This document shows positions 44,809 through 55,272 of a stretch of DNA of 64,000 nt, piece after piece. Under the pieces are notes generated by a model. That model searched no databases. It saw nothing but the letters and a program-made list of their open reading frames with translations, and had not been told where the DNA came from. Each line of letters begins with the position of its first letter. The stretch's first letter is position 1. Origin of the DNA: Neoconidiobolus thromboides FSU 785 (taxonomy: Eukaryota > Entomophthoromycota > Entomophthoromycetes > Entomophthorales > Neoconidiobolaceae); assembly GCA_025603075.1 (NCBI GenBank), contig MU626267.1, positions 145,454-209,453 of the forward strand, written 5' to 3'. Position numbers and translations under genes: made by a program.

Positions 44809-46460
44809 TTAAACTTGAGGAGAAGCAGCCAAGATTTCAGGAGTAGCTTGAGAGGCATATTCTTTAAAGTTTTCATTGAAAAGGGTACCAAGTTTCTTAA
44901 GTGTAGCATCATAAGATTCGGCAGTACCTAACCAGGCCTTAGCTGGGTTAATGACTTCATCTGGAACACCAGTGATCTTGGTTGGGATCTTAAGATTGAA
45001 GACTGGATAGTCGACATAATCAGCTTTATCAAGTTCACCATTATGAATAGCATCAATGATAGCACGAGAGTATTTAAGTGAAATACGTTTACCGGTACCA
45101 TAAGCACCACCGTTCCATCCAGTGTTAATCAACCAGGCACTGGCTTGATGTTTTTCCATTTTTTCGGCTAACATAGAAGCATATTTAACTGGATGCCATA
45201 CTAAGAAGGGTTGTCCGAAACAAGCAGAGAAGGTAGCTTGTGGTTCAGTAACACCTTCTTCAGTACCAGCGATCTTAGCAGTGTAACCAGAAATGAAATG
45301 GTACATAGCTTGGGATGGAGTTAATTTAGAAATTGGTGGTAAAACACCAAAAGCATCACAAGTCAACAAAACAATGTGTTTAGGGTGACCACCAATACAT
45401 GGAATCTTAGCATTTGGAATATATTCAATTGGGTAGGCAGCACGAGTGTTTTCAGTGATATCTTTGTTTTCATAATCAACATCACGCTTACCATCATAAA
45501 CAACGTTTTCTAAAACGGAACCGAAACGAATAGCATTGAAAATTTCAGGTTCTTTTTCACCTGATAATCCAATACATTTAGCATAACACCCACCTTCAAT
45601 GTTAAATACACCATCATCGGACCAACAATGTTCATCATCACCAATCAATAAACGATGTGGGTCAGCTGAAAGGGTGGTTTTTCCAGTACCGGATAAACCA
45701 AAGAAGAGAGAAACTTCTCCTTCAGCACTGGTGTTGGCACTAGAATGGAGGGAAAGTACACCAGCTTTTGGCATAAGGTAATGCATAACAGTGAATACAC
45801 CCTTTTTCATTTCACCAGCATATTCAGTACCAAGAATGACCATTTCACGACGTTTGAAGGAAATAGCTACTGAGGTAGTGGAAGTCATACCAGTAGTATA
45901 ACGATTGGCAGGGAATTGACCAGCGTTAAAGATGGTAAAGTCAGGGTGACCAAAGTTTTCAAGCTCTTCTTCGGTTGGACGAATCAACATATTACGCATG
46001 AAAAGAGCATGATAAGCACGTGCACAAACAACACGAATTTTAATACGGTATTTTGGATCCCAACCTGCATAACCATCAAATACATATAAACGGGAACGAG
46101 TGTTAAGGTAATCAACAGCACGTTCATGATTAATACGGAAAACTTCATCACTCATTGGGGTATTAACTGGACCCCACTATAGATATTAAAATTAAGTAAA
46201 TAAAAATTAGTAAATAAACTTACCCAGATATCTCCTGAAGTTTCAGTTTCTTCAACAATACGTTTATCACGTGGAGAACGACCAGTTTTGGCACCAGATT
46301 TGGTAATGATGGCACCGGAAGAAGATAAAACGGTACCAGGTTCATGGGTGAGGGCATGCTCATAAAGTTCAGCGACGGATAAGTTACGGAAAATCTTAGT
46401 ACGTTGATAATCGATCTTAGCTTCAGCTTTAAGATCGTCATAAATGTTACCGAAAACCAT
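44809..46460 (-). CDS. PCK1: Phosphoenolpyruvate carboxykinase (ATP)
   Basis: Two exons (minus: 46460-46224, 46176-44809), 534 residues. It converts oxaloacetate to phosphoenolpyruvate with ATP in the cytosol, the committed step of gluconeogenesis. The ATP-type signature is present: P-loop [20 protein letters not shown] (from about 239), the metal-binding [24 protein letters not shown], and the oxaloacetate-binding [13 protein letters not shown] near the N-terminus ([12 protein letters not shown]). [20 protein letters not shown] is in the C-terminal part. No second copy is seen. Its codon use is more GC-rich than its neighbours, as expected of a highly expressed gene. Very confident. Confidence 0.97.
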
Positions 46461-47651
46461 ATTTAAGTTAAGTTTTTGTTTAAAGAGGGGAGTTAAAGAT
46501 TTAAGTAAAGTAAACCTAGTGATAGGAATTACGTATTAGTATAAAAAAATTAGAGAGCTACAATGAGTTTGTTGGACTTATATACTATTTCGTTGATTTA
46601 CTTTTCCATTCTATTGTAAGTTTTAGTGATGATGGAGTAGTAAGCTAATAAAATCCAATTATTATGATACATAATATCATATCATTGGCTTAAGTTAACC
46701 CTATTTGCCGAACCTTGGGCCTAAAACGAGGGTTTGTTTTTAGTAAATTTTCAATTAGGGTTTTGATTGGCCAATCATGCTTAGAGTTTGAAACTAAACA
46801 GCCAAATTAGTATCGAATAAGTGGACCCTATCTCTAACTTTGATTGGCTTCAATTTAGGAGTTCTGATTCATTTGATTAGATAGAAGTATTTAATTATCA
46901 AAAGATTGGAAATCTATGTTCTGAAATGAACAAAAAAATCTTAAAAATAGTCCATGTCATAGTTAAGCCTAAAAGGTTTACTTAAACTTATCCAATTACT
47001 ATAGATTATTTTAGTTAACTACACATTTTATTCGCTATGAATCATTGATTTTTCAACAAAAACTTCTCATTTTAGCAAACTAAATAAAAATTAAGAATTT
47101 TTATAAAACATGTATCAATGTACATGTATCTCCCCTCTATTGTTTAATAATCTGTTCACTTATCTTATATATATTCTTGTTTAAACCACACATTTAGGCT
47201 GATTCAACCGCTGTAATGAAACTAAGATCAATATCGGTTTAATTGACTGTTTTGAAGCGAAGATGATTTAAGCTAAAATCCTTAATAACCTCCACTTTAA
47301 TTGGATAAATATTATAAAGATTCAGAGTACTCTGTTGAAATTTAAAGAGCTATTAAAGTATTAATAAGTTAGTATATTTCGGAGTTTATTTAGCTAGGGT
47401 CTAATAGAGGAAAATATACTACTGTCATATTGCTATGATGATTATTAGAAAGTTTGAAATGACCTGTTATTAGTTGACAAAATCTCGTTCCTTACTACCG
47501 AATTTAAATCTTGTGCTTGATTGATGTTAAGCTGATCATATTAAATAATCATAATAATGATTAAAGTAAATGAGCAATAGGATAAGGAGTAATTGTTACT
47601 AATCCTTTCTAACGATTTATAAATCTTTTATTATTGTATTCATATTATATT
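46461..47651. promoter_or_regulatory. PEPCK upstream region
   Basis: A perfect palindrome GATTGGCCAATC at 46765-46776 contains CCAAT on both strands, and another GATTGG occurs at 46842-46847. CCAAT boxes are bound by the HAP complex in fungi, which fits a carbon-source-regulated gene, though use is inferred. The remainder is AT-rich without genes. Confidence 0.45.
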
Positions 47652-47758
47652 ATATGGGAGTGTTTTTTTTGACTTCATTGTTTTTTCCACTTTTTAAGCG
47701 CTATTTAAGTAGAAAGATTATTAATAAAATTCTTAAACACAAAAATACATCCCCATAT
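47652..47758 (+). mobile_element. Small inverted-repeat element, copy 15
   Basis: Plus-oriented copy, ATATGGGAGTGT to ACATCCCCATAT, nearly identical to copies 11 and 17. Confidence 0.8.
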
Positions 47759-48108
47759 TTATTAATTTTATTACGTTTATAAATTGATTATTATGTAATT
47801 AATAGCCAAAATTATTAATAGATTATTATTAATGAATGTAGATTAACTTGTTTATATATTTAAGAGTTGAGTCTATTTTTAATTTTTAATTTATTTTTAA
47901 TTCAAGTTAATAGCTTAAAGTTTATTTAAATATTTAAAGTTTATTTAATTTAAATTCAATACTATTTGTTATTTTGATATTAAGGGTAATTAAAAATTAT
48001 TATTATTATTATTTTGATAATAAATAAATATAACTGTTAATTTATAGTTATTGTTGTAGCATCCCTAAAATTTATTTAATTTTGATTACTATCTTATAAT
48101 AATTTTAC

Positions 48109-48213
48109 TAATGGGGATGTATTTGTGTTTAAGAATTTTACTAACAAATTTTCCACTTAAATAGCGCTTAAAAAATGGAAAAAATAATGAAGTCAAAAAA
48201 ACACCCCCCAATA
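48109..48213 (-). mobile_element. Small inverted-repeat element, copy 16
   Basis: Minus-oriented copy flanked by AAT on both sides (AATGGGGATGT to ACACCCCCCAAT). Confidence 0.78.
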
Positions 48214-48520
48214 TTGAAACTATAAATTTTTTTTATTAAGTACTTGAAGTTATAAAATCAGAAATTTTCTTAACATTTTAAAAAGATGAAATATTGAATA
48301 TACTTTTTATTATTATTATAGTTTTTTAAGTACTCTAAATACCTAAAAAAAACTTACACTAGTTAGAATACTGTTAAAATAAAAATAAGAAAATAAAAAA
48401 AACAAAAAAAAGATTCAAATATATATATACTTAAACAATTGATATAATAATGCATAGTATAATATGAGTGTATTTAGCTATGATAATTAGATTGATTATT
48501 ATAAATGAATAATAAAAACA
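48214..48520. other. Intergenic spacer
   Basis: AT-rich spacer with poly-A and ATATATAT runs between two small elements. No gene. Confidence 0.4.
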
Positions 48521-48626
48521 ATATGGGAATGTTTTTTTTGACTTCATTATTTTTTCCATTTTTTAAGCGCTATTTAAGTGGAAAATTTGTTAGTAAAATT
48601 CTTAAACACAAAATACATCACCATAT
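48521..48626 (+). mobile_element. Small inverted-repeat element, copy 17
   Basis: Plus-oriented copy, ATATGGGAATGT to ACATCACCATAT, about 215 bp before the ClpP start. Confidence 0.8.
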
Positions 48627-48841
48627 ACTTAAAAGCCTATTAAATCCCAAATAGTAAACTATTTTATAAATTATTATCATCTAAACACTAATTTACTAAC
48701 ATAAATCAACTAATGCAAATCTGTCTTTTTGCAAATTTTTAATTTTTGTCTTTTTTACAAAAATTTAAAAATAACCACGTCATTCATTTTTGTATTTAAA
48801 AAAATAATAACTTCACATTTCTAATTCAGTATCCAAAGACT

Positions 48842-49966
48842 ATGCTAACTAAAAGAGTATTGAAATATTTTAAACCAATAACAAAGTATCAAAGGGCTTA
48901 TTTTGATTCATTTTCAGTAAGTTTTATAAATTTAATTGAATGTATTTTACTACATTCTAATTCTTTGTTTTTACTAGGGGAATTCGAATATTCAAAGTAA
49001 TTTAATCCCATTTGTTATTGAACAGACGGTAAAAAAAAAGTTTAATGTTTTTAAAATAGATTAATTTGATTTCATTTAGCCAAGAGGGGAACGAAGTTTT
49101 GATATTTATTCCCGATTATTAAAAGAAAGAATCATTATTTTAAATGGAGCAGTAAGTATTAATTTCATTAAGTTATTAAATCTCATAACAGCTTCCAAAC
49201 CAACCAACATTTTATTAACCTATTTTTTTTTACAAAATATTAGGTCAATGATAACTTATCTTCAGTAGTAGTAGCTCAATTATTATTTTTAGAAGCAGAA
49301 AATCCAGAAAAAATGATATCAATTTATATTAATTCTCCAGGTGGTTCAGTATCAGCTGGTTTAGCTATTTATGATACAGTAAGAAAATTAAAGTTATTAT
49401 TTTTTAGTTTATTTTTATAATCATATTTTTTTATAGATGCAAGTAATATGAAATTAATTTATTAATATCAAATAATAGAATTTTTATTTTAAAAGTATAT
49501 AAAAAGCCCAATCTCTACTTTGTGTTTAGGACAAGCATGTTCCATGGGTTCTTTATTATTAGCAGCAGGTAATTTTCGATATTTTAATAGTCAACTTTAT
49601 TTTAATATTTGATAATATTCAATAATATTTAATCATTTAAATAGGTGATTCTGGTAAACGATATGCCTTACCTAATTCTAGAATAATGATTCATCAGCCA
49701 AGTGGTGGTGCATCAGGCCAAGCTTCGGATATTGCGATTCATGCTGTTGAAATCCTAAAGACTAGAGAAAGATTAAATAAACTTTATCATTATCATTGTA
49801 AAATTCATGATATTGAAATTATTGGTAAATTAAAATAATAATAATAGTAAATAATAATAATATTTTTATTTATATAGAAAATGCAATGCAAAGAGATAAT
49901 TTTATGTCTGCAGAAGAAGCAAAAGAATTTGGTTTAATTGATGAAGTTTTAATAAATAGAAAATAA
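48842..49966 (+). CDS. CLPP: Mitochondrial ClpP protease subunit
   Basis: Eight exons (48842-48916, 48978-49028, 49080-49151, 49244-49378, 49437-49442, 49496-49568, 49645-49824, 49878-49966) give 226 residues. ClpP forms the proteolytic barrel that degrades matrix proteins fed by ClpX. The first ~40 residues are basic and Ser/Thr-containing ([15 protein letters not shown]), a mitochondrial presequence. The catalytic serine is Ser129 in [15 protein letters not shown], the histidine His154 in MIHQPSGG, and the aspartate probably Asp204 in [11 protein letters not shown]. The fifth exon is only six bases, encoding Met-Gln; it is required because the family sequence there is YDTMQYIKSP and both flanking introns have normal ends. 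ClpP is convergent with NAR1, 47 bp between stops. Confidence 0.93.
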
Positions 49967-50013
49967 GAGAATCTATTTAATTTAACTTAAATACAATTTA
50001 TTTGATTTCTATA

Positions 50014-51868
50014 CTACCATTTAGTAGATAATCCAAGCGTTGTACTATTCTTTTCTTCTTTTTTAATAGGATGATATTCTGTATAAAAACTATTTAATAT
50101 CTCTAAATTTGTATTATATATATCACTATTAAACCATTGTTGATATATTAGTTGTAAATAGGGATTTAAAAATGGATCATATAAAACTGAATTATTATTA
50201 TTTCTTATTAAATAATGTTGTTTTTTCATTAAATATAGCCATTGTTTACTATCAATTAATTCATTCTTTAATTGTCCACCACCATTAATACAACCTATAA
50301 AATAAAATATAAAATAAATGTATTATTAATTAATATTATTTATATTATTAACATTATAAAATTAATTACCTGATGGACAAGCCATAATTTCAATAAATTG
50401 ATAATTAGATTTAATTTTATTATTTTTTAATTTACGTATTACGTTTTGTATATTTCTAAAACCATAAGCTTGAGCTATTTTTAATTGAATATTATTATTA
50501 TTATCCTAAATAATAAAAATATCTTAATTAATATATTAATATATTATAAATATATTAAACAAACTTACAATTAATTGAATTTCTTTAAAATCATTATTAC
50601 GTAAAGTATTAATTTTAAAATTCATTAAATTTAAATTACTATTATCATTATTATCTGGATTCGGATATAGAAACTCATTAAAATTAGCATCAAAATTAAA
50701 ATGATATTTAGCAAACTGATAGTAAATAAATTGAGTTAGTCCATCTGAATAATTAGTAGAAAAAGAGTATTTAGTTGGATTATATAAATATCCTTCCCAT
50801 TCGTTATTATTGCTATTTATGTTATTATTATTATTAGTAATTAAAGGATCTAATTCTATTGGAACAATAGTTGCCATATCAATATTTTTTTCTAATATAA
50901 TTTTTTCTAATTCGCCTGTTGTAATAACACAATCAATATCTCTAGTTTTAAATAAATCATTATAAAAATCATTTCTACTAGCTTCTAATTTTTTATCATA
51001 ACATGGCATTATTGTAAAATGATAAATATCTTCATATCTAATGTAAGTATTAATACAAATAAATATAGTTATTAATAATGCTAACAAATAAAACTTACTT
51101 TAAATTGTTTTCTTTTGCATAAAAATTCTTAACTAAACTCCCCATAATTTGCTGAGGTGATTTGACTTTTGATATATATGGTATAATAAACTCTTGGCTT
51201 TTTTCAGCATAACAAATCCAACCTAATAAAAAATAAATAATCAAATTATAAAAAAATCTCATTGAATATTTCAACTTACCTGGACAGGCGGATGTAATAA
51301 TTGGCAGTCCATCTCCTTGTTTACTTTTCTCTTCAAACTCTTTAAAAGCTTCTAATAACATCAAATCCCTTGCAATATTAATATCTATTACTTTAAAAAC
51401 ACCAATTTGTTTTAATACACCACATAATATTTTTCTCATGATTTCAAACTCCGTATTATATTTAGCTGAAAAGCTACTAATGACTTGTGGACTTATGCTG
51501 GCTATCACTGTTTTATTCGAGGCAATCGCTTTATATACTTCTATATGACTTTGTAAACTTACCAGTATACTTTCAGCGCTAGTAATACAACCACTATTGT
51601 TATTGATAAAAAATAAAAACAATTAGAATTTTTTTCTTATTAAATTATTAACACTCTTTTTTAATTACCTACAAGCCAAACAATCCGTTAAAGTAATATT
51701 TACTTTCTCATATTCAATAGGTCCCATATCTACTTCTCCTTCATATTCAATTTTAATTTCAGATGTATTAATTGGCTGTTTAGGCTTTTCAATGGGAATG
51801 ATACAGTCTTGACTAGGGTTGATATGATCATCTAAATCGGTTAATTTTAATCCACCACTGAAACTCAT
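50014..51868 (-). CDS. NAR1: Cytosolic iron-sulfur cluster assembly factor Nar1
   Basis: Six exons (minus: 51868-51669, 51593-51280, 51222-51099, 51037-50569, 50505-50370, 50294-50014) give 507 residues. Nar1 is an iron-hydrogenase-like protein that links the early cytosolic Fe-S scaffold to the CIA targeting complex. The N-terminal cluster ligands are Cys22, Cys63, Cys66 and Cys69 (CLAC then SGC after the intron). The C-terminal cluster ligands are in [23 protein letters not shown] and [13 protein letters not shown] 20-residue Asn-rich insertion (near [14 protein letters not shown]) and a second Asn-rich loop ([13 protein letters not shown]) break the usual fold between conserved blocks. Most family members lack these. 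The last residue is Trp, as in Nar1/IOP1 proteins. Very confident. Confidence 0.94.
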
Positions 51869-52765
51869 TATTGTTTTTTGTAATTGAAGTTGATGATAGT
51901 TTTGAGATTTTATTTTACTTTTAAATTGATTATTTCAAATGACTCTTATTGGATCATTAGAATAAAGCTTAAATTTAACAGACTAAGCAACTAGTTTTTA
52001 TTTCACTTATAACTACTTTCTAAATAGTTTATTCCAAACATAACAACTATTTGATTAATTTAATTAATATTTAGAGGTTAAACGATGTAAAAATAAAGTA
52101 ATATAAAATAAAATTTTCGAATATTCTTTAACAAAATATTAGAATCCATCAAAAAAAATATAAGCGTTGATAGATTGATTACTACTCCTTCTTAAATGCA
52201 TAGGATTTTGATTCAGAAAAAAAAGGTTATTGATTGCCATACCAGTTGTTTTTTACGTATAAATATAAAACCTATTTGCTAATAAAAATATCTAAATGTT
52301 GCAATAAAACACTTTTACGTTCAAGGCTTATCTGAAAGCCAAAAATCATTGGAAAATCTATTTTACTACTCTATTAAAATAGTGCGATTAGGCAGTTTTA
52401 AAGAACAACCAATCAATATTGTATTTGTAATTGGAATAGTTACTTCCATTGGTTAATTAATAATAATTAGCCAACTTAACTACTAGTGAAACATCAAGTA
52501 AATGAATTTTTGATAGATTTGAGAACCAATAGTTAACTTTTGATTTATCAGGCATAATAAAAAATACGAATAACTTCATCTAAAATTCAAATATCAAACT
52601 TGAATTTTTATTTTAAAAGTTAACAACAAATAGATATTCGATTGCTTTATTAATAGATACAATAAAAGCAATTAAATCCATTGACAATAAAACAAATCAC
52701 TTAATGAATAACAGATTCAAATCATCAATTATCAACTAAAGCTATTTGAAAAAGAAGAACCGATA
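51869..52765. other. Divergent intergenic region
   Basis: About 900 bp between the NAR1 start and the next start on the opposite strand, so both promoters lie here. CCAAT-like sequence AACCAATCAAT occurs near 52408. No gene. Confidence 0.4.
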
Positions 52766-53300
52766 ATGATGCACCCTCAATCCGTAACAATATGTCCCTA
52801 TTGTTCCTCTAATATAAAAGAAGTTCAATTTAACTTTGATGCTAAATTAATCACATGTAATAATAAACAGGTAAATTCAATCACCTTATATCTCCAATCT
52901 CACATAACTGATTTTTCTTTTTTAGTGTACCTTCCCATTCCAAGAGGTGAACTTTGAAGATTATGTGATTTTAATGGACCATCGAATCATGACCAAAAAA
53001 CCAATTAAGAAATTAAACTATCAACCTAATCGACCACCATTGTATATAACGGAAAGTACCATGGCTTCCATAAGAGAAGAATTACCTGATTTAGAAATCC
53101 CTAAAGAGTTTCAGTTTGCTACTCCATTACCTAAATTATCTTTTTTTCAAAATGGGTTTTATGCATTTGGTGAAACTATGGAAGAAGGAATACAAGGTAA
53201 AGCTGATTTATTAAATGAATTGGTTACAATGCCTATGGATTCAGCAACGAGTGAAACTACAAGTCCAGACTCCATTTATTCTTTAGTTAATTTGGCTTAA
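52766..53300 (+). CDS. Small putative zinc-ribbon protein, unrecognised
   Basis: Two exons (52766-52870, 52926-53300) give 159 residues. The N-terminal 50 residues contain two cysteine pairs, ICPYC (10 and 13) and CNNKQC (31 and 36), followed by TFPFQ, a layout like a treble-clef or zinc-ribbon site. A loosely similar pattern occurs in several nuclear zinc proteins, but I cannot assign one. The rest is acidic and Pro-rich without a clear fold (PLYITESTMASIREELPDLE, then ATPLPKLSFF). Normal splice sites and an ATG support a real gene. Function unknown; metal binding is inferred from cysteine spacing only. Confidence 0.65.
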
Positions 53301-53922
53301 AGTAGCTGGACAAAGTTTCAACCAAGTTTAGTTTTTTTATAGAAAAATACTTATTTAAATAATATTTAGATAAGTAGAATCATCTCATTTTAACTAATAA
53401 GCTTCTTTACACATATATCACATACATAACAAAAAAAATAGCAAAAGAGGAACTTAGAATAATATATTATTATCAAACAAAAGATGTTATTTTTTTCCTT
53501 TTAATTAATATCAATTACTCTACTCCCTTCAACTCTTCTCTTTTCTCACCAATCCAACAACTACCCTTTCCCTCTATACCTATATATTTAACTTATTATT
53601 TTCCCCTCTTCTCTGTTGGATTTTTCGATTTGAATTTTTAAAGCTTATTAGCCACATTACTACTTCTCCCCCATATCCCCAATCTTCTGACGCTTCTTAT
53701 CCATTTCTTCTCAACTTTGTTTTTTTCTAAAATTAATAAAAATAGAACCTTTTTTTGCAAATATAAAAAAAATTAAATTAATATTGTATTTATACTTTTT
53801 AAGTTTTATCAGCTAGTTTACTTTAAGTAGAAACAGTATAAGTTTAAATTTAAAGATAATGGCAATAGTATATATTATAAGATACAAAAAGTAATATCTC
53901 CAAATGAATGGATAAGTATAAA
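53301..53922. other. Intergenic with a pyrimidine-rich tract
   Basis: About 620 bp after the zinc-ribbon gene. Between roughly 53515 and 53735 the plus strand is strongly C/T-rich (for example CTCTTCTCTTTTCTCACC), unlike any other intergenic DNA here. It could be a long 3' UTR or a promoter tract for an unseen transcript. No reading frame is present. Confidence 0.4.
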
Positions 53923-54004
53923 CGACAGCTACAGGATTTGAACCTGTGCGGGGAAACCCCATCAGATTTCAAGTCTGACTCCTTAACCACTCGGACAAAC
54001 TGTC
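53923..54004 (-). tRNA. tRNA-Ser(TGA), copy 2
   Basis: Same 82-nt serine tRNA as at 38936-39017, on the opposite strand. The only difference I see is one base in the variable arm (GGGGTTTCCCC here, GGGGTCTCCCC there), which replaces a C with T in the loop-side position and keeps the fold. The anticodon loop is again CTTGAAA with TGA. Confidence 0.93.
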
Positions 54005-54254
54005 TTAGGATAACATCTTGAAATAAAAAATATATAAAAAACAATCTCAAATAGTTACTCATTAAAGATTCTAATAATAAGTAAGTTTAAATGATTTAGT
54101 TTTTATTAAACATACACTTAAGTATCTTTGAATAAACTAGAATTAAAATTAAAATACTATACGCTATCCTATAAAGCTGAAGTGCTCCTCTTATGTAAAG
54201 TTTTACAAAATATCATAAAATTACTTGATAACATTTCATTAATTAGATCAATAC

Positions 54255-54360
54255 ATTGGGGATGTTTTTTTTTTATTTCATTACTTTTTCCATCTTTTAA
54301 ATGCTATTTAAGTGAAAAGGTTGTTAACAAAATTCTTGAATGAAAAAATACATCCCCATT
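54255..54360 (+). mobile_element. Small inverted-repeat element, copy 18
   Basis: Plus-oriented copy, TTGGGGATGT to ACATCCCCATT, flanked by ATT on both sides, about 250 bp upstream of tRNA-Ser copy 2. Confidence 0.78.
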
Positions 54361-54586
54361 GTTGACTAAATATTTCAAACATTTTAATAATAAAAAATTA
54401 AAAGGCAAATTCGTTTTAAAAGAGAGTATTATAAATAAGTATATTACTGCTATATTCCATTAAGACTAAAAGCTAATTATATAACTATAAATTATCATAA
54501 TCTTAAAATGCTACATGAAGTCAAACTTATAAAATATAAAATAAATAGCTTTTAAAATAAATAATTTATCATTTTATACAAACAAA

Positions 54587-55193
54587 CTATAACCAATCTG
54601 GTTTTGAGTCGTTTTTAGGGATCGGAACCAAATCAGTATCAAATAATTCAATAAATTGTTCATTCAAAAGACGTACTTTTTGTCCTGCATACCTTCTATA
54701 TTCTTCAAAAATAGCTGCTAAATTCCATCGCTGAAGTTTCCTTAAACAACCAACAACTGTTCCAGTTCGATGTCTTCCTAAATTACACATAATTAATAAT
54801 GGATAGTGGCTCTTGTTTAAGATCAAGTTCAAGGCTTCAACTACTACTTCTTCGGTTATTGGATCCCATGCGTTTGTGCTGGAATTTAAACCTAAATGAT
54901 GAAATTCAATCTCTTGGTCGTCAACAAAATTCAAACTGAAATATCTTGGTTTAACAATTTAGCTTTAATAAAATAAAATTAAACTTACAATACTTGACTT
55001 GGTTCTTCAGCGGCCATAAATAAAATATGCTTTAATTTTAAAGATTCTAGAAATGGAAAATTCAATTCATTAGGTTGTCCACATCGATATAAATCTTCTT
55101 CGATATACCCAAAGTTCTAGTTCCTTTTTAATACGTTATAGTTTATAATCTATATCTTTTTACCATTGGGGGAATTAGATGTTGATTGACCAT
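54587..55193 (-). CDS. OCA1: Oca1/Siw14-type dual-specificity phosphatase
   Basis: Three exons (minus: 55193-55164, 55116-54989, 54935-54587) give 168 residues. The start LIPPMNFGYIEEDLYRCGQP and the catalytic loop MCNLGRHRTGTVVG (Cys103 to Arg109, C-x5-R) are diagnostic of the fungal and plant Siw14/Oca family, and CLRKLQRWNLAAIFEEYRRY is closest to Oca1. These atypical phosphatases act on inositol pyrophosphates (Siw14) or in cell-cycle arrest after oxidative damage (Oca1). The general-acid loop precedes it near NSSTNAWDPI. At 168 residues it lacks the N-terminal extension of yeast Oca1. The family is confident; Oca1 versus Siw14 is judged from the loop sequence. Confidence 0.85.
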
Positions 55194-55272
55194 TATTAAT
55201 ATTTAAAAGAAAATGATTAAAAAATGAATTTGAAAAAAAAAGAAAAAATTTCTAAAAAGAATTGGATTAATT

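Noticed and set aside
53850-54062. 70-codon minus frame containing VRVVKESDLKSDG
   Set aside because: It is the translated tRNA-Ser gene, not a protein.
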